From positions 1 to 9,274 of the forward strand of contig JAAYWU010000232.1 in NCBI GenBank assembly GCA_012516295.1: a stretch of DNA of 9,274 nt. The letters are read 5' to 3'. The stretch's first letter is position 1. The number at the start of each line of letters is the position of its first letter. Below are positions 6,223 to 9,274 of the stretch, piece by piece. Source of the DNA: Clostridiales bacterium. Its GTDB lineage: Bacteria > Bacillota > Clostridia > Oscillospirales > Acutalibacteraceae. A program made the translations under genes and the position numbers. The notes beneath the pieces are model-generated. The model ran no database searches, was not told where the DNA came from, and saw only the letters and a program-made list of their open reading frames with translations.

Positions 6223-7446
6223 TTATTTTTTTCTGTACTTGGAAAGATCGATTGCAACCGCAATTGCAATGATAATTCCCTTGATAATCTGCTGCCACAT
6301 CGGGCTTACGTTGATAAACTGCAAGCCGTACTGAATGACAGTAAAAATCAGAACACCGGATATGATGCCGCCGATTTTTCCGACACCGCCGTTCAGGGAA
6401 ACGCCGCCGACCACGCAGGCCGCAATGGCGTCCAGCTCGTACCCGTTGCCGTAATTATTCGTAGCGCCGGCGGTCCGGGCGGCTTCCAGCACGCCGCCGA
6501 TCCCGTACAGGGCGGATGCGAGAATGAAGATTCCCATGATGGTGGCATACACGTTTACGCCGGAAACAATCGCCGCTTCGCGGTTGCCGCCGATTGCATA
6601 AACGTTTTTGCCGAATACCGTTTTATTCAGAACAAACCAGATAATCAGCGTGATAACCAATGCAATCGGGATGAGAATGGAAAATCCTCCGAAGAAGCCC
6701 TTAAAAAATTTGAACTGTCCCAGACTGGTAAAGTCGGAACGGATGCCGCCGATCGGCTGGGAATTGTTCGGGGGCAAATCAAAGTACCGCGAACACGCGC
6801 CGAATACGATAACCTGCGTTGCCAAGGTTGCAATGAACGGGTGCATGTCGAACTGTGCAACCAGAAAACCGTTCAGCACGCCGAACAGCAGGCAGACAAC
6901 GACGGCAGCCAAAATGGCGTACAAAACCGGAATCTGCGGCAGGCCCGGAAAAAACCGGTTCGCATAGTCCGCCGTCTGCATCAGCGAGGTGGAAACAACC
7001 GCCGCCAGGCCGACCATGCGGCCCGCCGAAAGGTCGGTACCCGCAATCAAAAGGGTGAAGCAGATCCCCAACGCGATAATCAGCCTTGTGGAAGACTGCG
7101 TCATAATATCCAAGAGAACCCGAATCTGCATGAAACGGGGCTCAATAAAGATGATCACTATAACCAGCACGAGCAGCGCGAGGATAATCGCATAGTTCGT
7201 TAAAAAGGTTTTTATCGTTTTTTTGGAAATCACAACGTCGGTTCCGATGCGCTCCGCGTTCAAAATCTGCAGCACGCCGTAAACACCCAGGCACGCGCCG
7301 ATTCCGACCAGAAACCACGGCATATCATACATTTTCTTCGAATACAGGAAAAATTCCAGGATAAGGCCCAATAACAAAAAGATTGAGCCGGAAATTATGT
7401 AAACCAGAGCGAATTTTTGTCTGGGGATAATTTTTTCTCCTTGCAT
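6223..7446 (-). CDS. mglC: Galactose/methyl-galactoside ABC transporter permease MglC
   Basis: This 407-residue integral membrane protein forms the translocation channel for the sugar delivered by MglB. From about residue 80 it follows the E. coli MglC pattern closely by recall: TQSSTRLIIALG, then AGTDLSAGRMVGLAAVV, then GKNVYAIGGNREAA.VSGVNV, then ELDAIAACVVGGVSLNGGVG, which includes the cytoplasmic loop that contacts the ATPase, and a basic SKYRKK end. It is about 70 residues longer than the E. coli protein (336) because of an N-terminal extension carrying two additional hydrophobic segments (about 12-34 and 44-62). The ATG has GAGAGG eight bases upstream and follows the mglA stop by 28 bases, so the extension appears to be translated. 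It is the last gene of the transporter operon, followed by a strong terminator. Xylose or ribose permeases are more distant alternatives. Confidence 0.93.
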   Translation of the reverse strand: MQGEKIIPRQKFALVYIISGSIFLLLGLILEFFLYSKKMYDMPWFLVGIGACLGVYGVLQILNAERIGTDVVISKKTIKTFLTNYAIILALLVLVIVIIFIEPRFMQIRVLLDIMTQSSTRLIIALGICFTLLIAGTDLSAGRMVGLAAVVSTSLMQTADYANRFFPGLPQIPVLYAILAAVVVCLLFGVLNGFLVAQFDMHPFIATLATQVIVFGACSRYFDLPPNNSQPIGGIRSDFTSLGQFKFFKGFFGGFSILIPIALVITLIIWFVLNKTVFGKNVYAIGGNREAAIVSGVNVYATIMGIFILASALYGIGGVLEAARTAGATNNYGNGYELDAIAACVVGGVSLNGGVGKIGGIISGVLIFTVIQYGLQFINVSPMWQQIIKGIIIAIAVAIDLSKYRKK

Positions 7447-7474
7447 ATAAGCAGCCTCTCTTTCTATTCTGACT

Positions 7475-8974
7475 CTACTGGGTGAACTTTGTGGCGAGCT
7501 GCATGACTTTGATCTGATCCGCTTCTTCGCGGCTCAGGATGCCGGACACGCGTCCCTCGCACATAACCATAACCCGGTCGGATACACCCAATAGCTCCGG
7601 CATTTCGGACGAAATCATAATAATGGACTTCCCCTGTTTGACCAAATCCATCATAATCGTATAAATTTCGTACTTTGCGCCCACGTCGATGCCGCGCGTC
7701 GGTTCGTCCAGAATGAGGATATCGGGCTGCGTCAGCAGCCAGCGGGCGATGAGAACCTTCTGCTGGTTACCGCCCGAAAGGTTCTGCATCAGCGTTTCCA
7801 GCGAAGGGGTTTTTACGTTGAGCTGCCGGTTTGATTCTTCCGCCGCCTTCCGGCGTTTGCGCTTTTGCAGCACACCCTTTTTCGCGTATTGCTTCTGGCT
7901 GGCAATAACCGTGTTGTCAAGTACGGAAAGAATGCCGAAAACGCCGGTCGCGCGGCGTTCCTCCGTTAAAAGGGCAAGGCCGTGCTTTTTCGCGTCCTGA
8001 ACGGATTTCACCTTAAAGACCTCGCCGTCCTTTTCCACTTCGCCCGATTCAACGGCGCGAAGCCCGAAAAGTGCTTCCACCAATTCGGTGCGCTGTGCGC
8101 CCACAAGGCCGCCGATGCCTAAAATTTCCCCCTTGTGCAGCTCGAAGCTGACGTGCTGGAAGGAGCGTTTAATCGGCGAACACAGGTCCTTAACCTTGAG
8201 TACGACCTCGTCGCCCGGGGTATGCGTCCGGGGCGGGAACCGGTTTGTCATATCACGGCCGACCATGCGGCTGATGATAAGGTCGGTGGTCAGCTCACCG
8301 GCAGGCCAGGTTCCCACGTACTGCCCGTCGCGCATGATGGTGACTTCGTCGGCAATCTTCAGAATTTCCTCCATTTTATGGGAGATATAAATGATTGCGC
8401 ACCCCTTGCTCTTTAGCTGACGTATTATTTTAAACAGATGCTCCGTTTCATTATCCGTTAAGGAAGATGTCGGTTCATCCATAATAATAATCTTCGAATT
8501 GTAGCTGACCGCCTTCGCGATTTCCACCAGCTGCAGGTTGGAAGCCGACAGATTGCCGGCCAGCGTTTCCGGATTGATATCCAGTTCAATTTCCTTGAAA
8601 AGTTCCTTTGTCTTTCGGATCATGGCCTTTTTATCAACGGCGATTCCCCGCATGGGGAACCGGCCGAGCCAGATGTTTTCCATGACCGGCCTGAAACGAA
8701 TCGGGTGAAGTTCCTGATGAATCATGGAAACGCCCAAATCAAGGGCCTGTTTGGAGCTGGTAATATTTTCACGCTTGCCGTCCAAAATAATCTCGCCGCT
8801 GTCTTCCTGATAAATGCCGAAAAGGCATTTCATCAGTGTGGATTTCCCGGCGCCGTTTTCCCCCATCAGCGCGTGCACACTGCCGCGGCGGACCTTTAAG
8901 CTGACGTTATCCAACGCTTTAACGCCGGGAAATACCTTTGTTATGTTATTCATTTCCAATACATATTCGCCCAT
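7475..8974 (-). CDS. mglA: Galactose/methyl-galactoside ABC transporter ATPase MglA
   Basis: This 499-residue protein has two nucleotide-binding domains and powers sugar import through MglC. Domain 1 has Walker A GENGAGKST (38-46), Q-loop Q87, a degenerate signature LSASNLQ (142-148), Walker B IIIMDEP (162-168) and H199. Domain 2 has a degenerate Walker A (GLVGAQRT, 289-296, without the Lys), an intact signature LSGGNQQK (399-406) and Walker B ILILDEP (419-425). This asymmetry is normal for MglA/RbsA/XylG ATPases. E. coli MglA (506 residues) has closely similar segments, including EERR.TG and RWLLTQP. The start at 8974 is chosen because AAGGAGGG lies about eight to nine bases upstream. The reading frame stays open upstream to 9049, but that part reads through the ribosome binding site and the hairpin and looks unlike protein. 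The gene lies between mglB and mglC. Confidence 0.96.
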   Translation of the reverse strand: MGEYVLEMNNITKVFPGVKALDNVSLKVRRGSVHALMGENGAGKSTLMKCLFGIYQEDSGEIILDGKRENITSSKQALDLGVSMIHQELHPIRFRPVMENIWLGRFPMRGIAVDKKAMIRKTKELFKEIELDINPETLAGNLSASNLQLVEIAKAVSYNSKIIIMDEPTSSLTDNETEHLFKIIRQLKSKGCAIIYISHKMEEILKIADEVTIMRDGQYVGTWPAGELTTDLIISRMVGRDMTNRFPPRTHTPGDEVVLKVKDLCSPIKRSFQHVSFELHKGEILGIGGLVGAQRTELVEALFGLRAVESGEVEKDGEVFKVKSVQDAKKHGLALLTEERRATGVFGILSVLDNTVIASQKQYAKKGVLQKRKRRKAAEESNRQLNVKTPSLETLMQNLSGGNQQKVLIARWLLTQPDILILDEPTRGIDVGAKYEIYTIMMDLVKQGKSIIMISSEMPELLGVSDRVMVMCEGRVSGILSREEADQIKVMQLATKFTQ

Positions 8975-9000
8975 ACACCATACCCTCCTTTTGCTGAAAT

Positions 9001-9040
9001 CAACGGGGAACGGAAAGCTTTCGCTTTCCCTTCCCCGCTG
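9001..9040 (-). other. Long GNRA-capped hairpin between mglB and mglA
   Basis: Bases 9001-9010 pair with 9031-9040 (10 bp, one G-U), then after a single G-G mismatch 9012-9018 pair with 9023-9029 (7 bp), closing a GAAA tetraloop in the minus-strand RNA. No U-run follows, so it is not a standard terminator. Such structures after a binding-protein gene commonly protect the upstream mRNA 3' end or reduce downstream expression, so that binding protein exceeds ATPase and permease. That role is inferred here. The structure itself is read directly. Confidence 0.8.
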
Positions 9041-9042
9041 AA

Positions 9043-9068
9043 CAGACACCGTCTGAATAACAATTCAG
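9043..9068 (-). other. Two overlapping, mutually exclusive small stems after mglB
   Basis: Just past the mglB stop, CTGAAT (9053-9058) can pair with ATTCAG (9063-9068) over a 4-base loop, while CAGAC (9043-9047) can pair with GTCTG (9051-9055) over a 3-base loop. They share bases 9053-9055, so only one can form at a time. They are weak compared with the neighbouring long hairpin and may be incidental. Confidence 0.3.
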
Positions 9069-9084
9069 CAGGAAATCCGCGCGC

Positions 9085-9274
9085 TTATTTCTGGAATTGC
9101 TTGTAGTTTTCCGCTGTTACCTTTACATACGGAATCCAAACATATTTGCCGTCTTTCACTTCATAGCCGATTGTTTCCTTGTTAATTTCCTTGCCCTGTG
9201 CTGCGGCTACCGCGATATTAACCGTTGCTTTGCCCTGGTTTTCGCCGTCGTTCAGAACGGTTCCTAGCATGGAG
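9085..9274 (-). CDS. mglB: Galactose/glucose-binding protein MglB, C-terminal part (5' end outside window)
   Basis: The last 62 codons and stop of the first gene of the transporter operon are present; the first complete codon starts at 9273. The segment SMLGTVLNDGENQGKA matches the E. coli MglB hinge region GTVLND..NQ.KA by recall, and its Asn corresponds to sugar-contact N256. It ends with DGKYVWIPYVKVT and a short Lys-rich tail, typical of the family C terminus. It is clearly paralogous to the complete MglB-like lipoprotein at 580-1623: the shared GTV.ND, Q.KA and DG.YVW.PY blocks give very roughly one third identity by eye. The signal sequence, calcium loop and most of the binding site lie outside the window. 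The stop is 110 bases before the mglA start, and the gap holds hairpins. Confidence 0.93.
   Translation of the reverse strand, partial: SMLGTVLNDGENQGKATVNIAVAAAQGKEINKETIGYEVKDGKYVWIPYVKVTAENYKQFQK

Noticed and set aside
289..8424. Degenerate nucleotide-binding motifs in MglA and absence of mobile elements, tRNA or CRISPR arrays on either strand
   Set aside because: The altered Walker A and signature are normal for MglA/RbsA-type ATPases, and no repeat arrays, terminal inverted repeats or tRNA-like folds were seen.
9011..9030. Resemblance of the hairpin core to a catabolite-responsive (cre) operator
   Set aside because: The core matches the cre consensus poorly, and the symmetry is explained by the stem with GAAA loop.
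8975..9049. In-frame 25-codon N-terminal extension of mglA
   Set aside because: It translates the ribosome binding site and the intercistronic hairpin; the ATG at 8974 has proper spacing and matches family length.

Overview
The window looks like a chromosomal segment of a Gram-positive anaerobe of the class Clostridia, perhaps an Oscillospirales/Ruminococcaceae-type genome. The grounds are YesM/YesN-type two-component genes, a lipoprotein signal on a sugar-binding protein, strong AGGAGG-type ribosome binding sites, a near-consensus sigma-A promoter, a zinc-ribbon membrane protein and a roughly balanced base composition. The genus is inference only. Every gene I can support lies on the minus strand, so transcription runs from high to low coordinates.

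Region 1 (9274 down to about 6164) is a galactose/methyl-galactoside-type sugar ABC transporter operon, mglBAC. The window holds the last 62 codons of the binding protein MglB, the complete ATPase MglA and the complete permease MglC. A long GNRA-capped hairpin sits between mglB and mglA. A strong intrinsic terminator follows mglC. The mglB promoter lies outside the window.

Region 2 (about 6142 down to 580) is a signalling operon of four tightly packed genes. It encodes a YesN-type response regulator with an AraC output domain, a YesM-type sensor histidine kinase with a large extracytoplasmic domain, a membrane-anchored periplasmic-binding-like protein, and a second full-length MglB-like lipoprotein. 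The lipoprotein keeps every expected glucose/galactose contact and the calcium loop. The layout suggests extracytoplasmic sugar sensing in which binding proteins present ligand to the kinase, and the regulator then controls its own operon and probably mglBAC. A pair of 9-bp direct repeats around the putative regulator promoter is a candidate operator.

Region 3 (about 579 down to 1) is a separate transcription unit. A perfect TTGACA-17-TATAAT promoter drives a zinc-ribbon, single-pass membrane protein of unknown function that runs off the left edge.

No RNA genes, mobile elements, CRISPR arrays or IS fragments were seen. There is no non-coding gap longer than about 155 bases.
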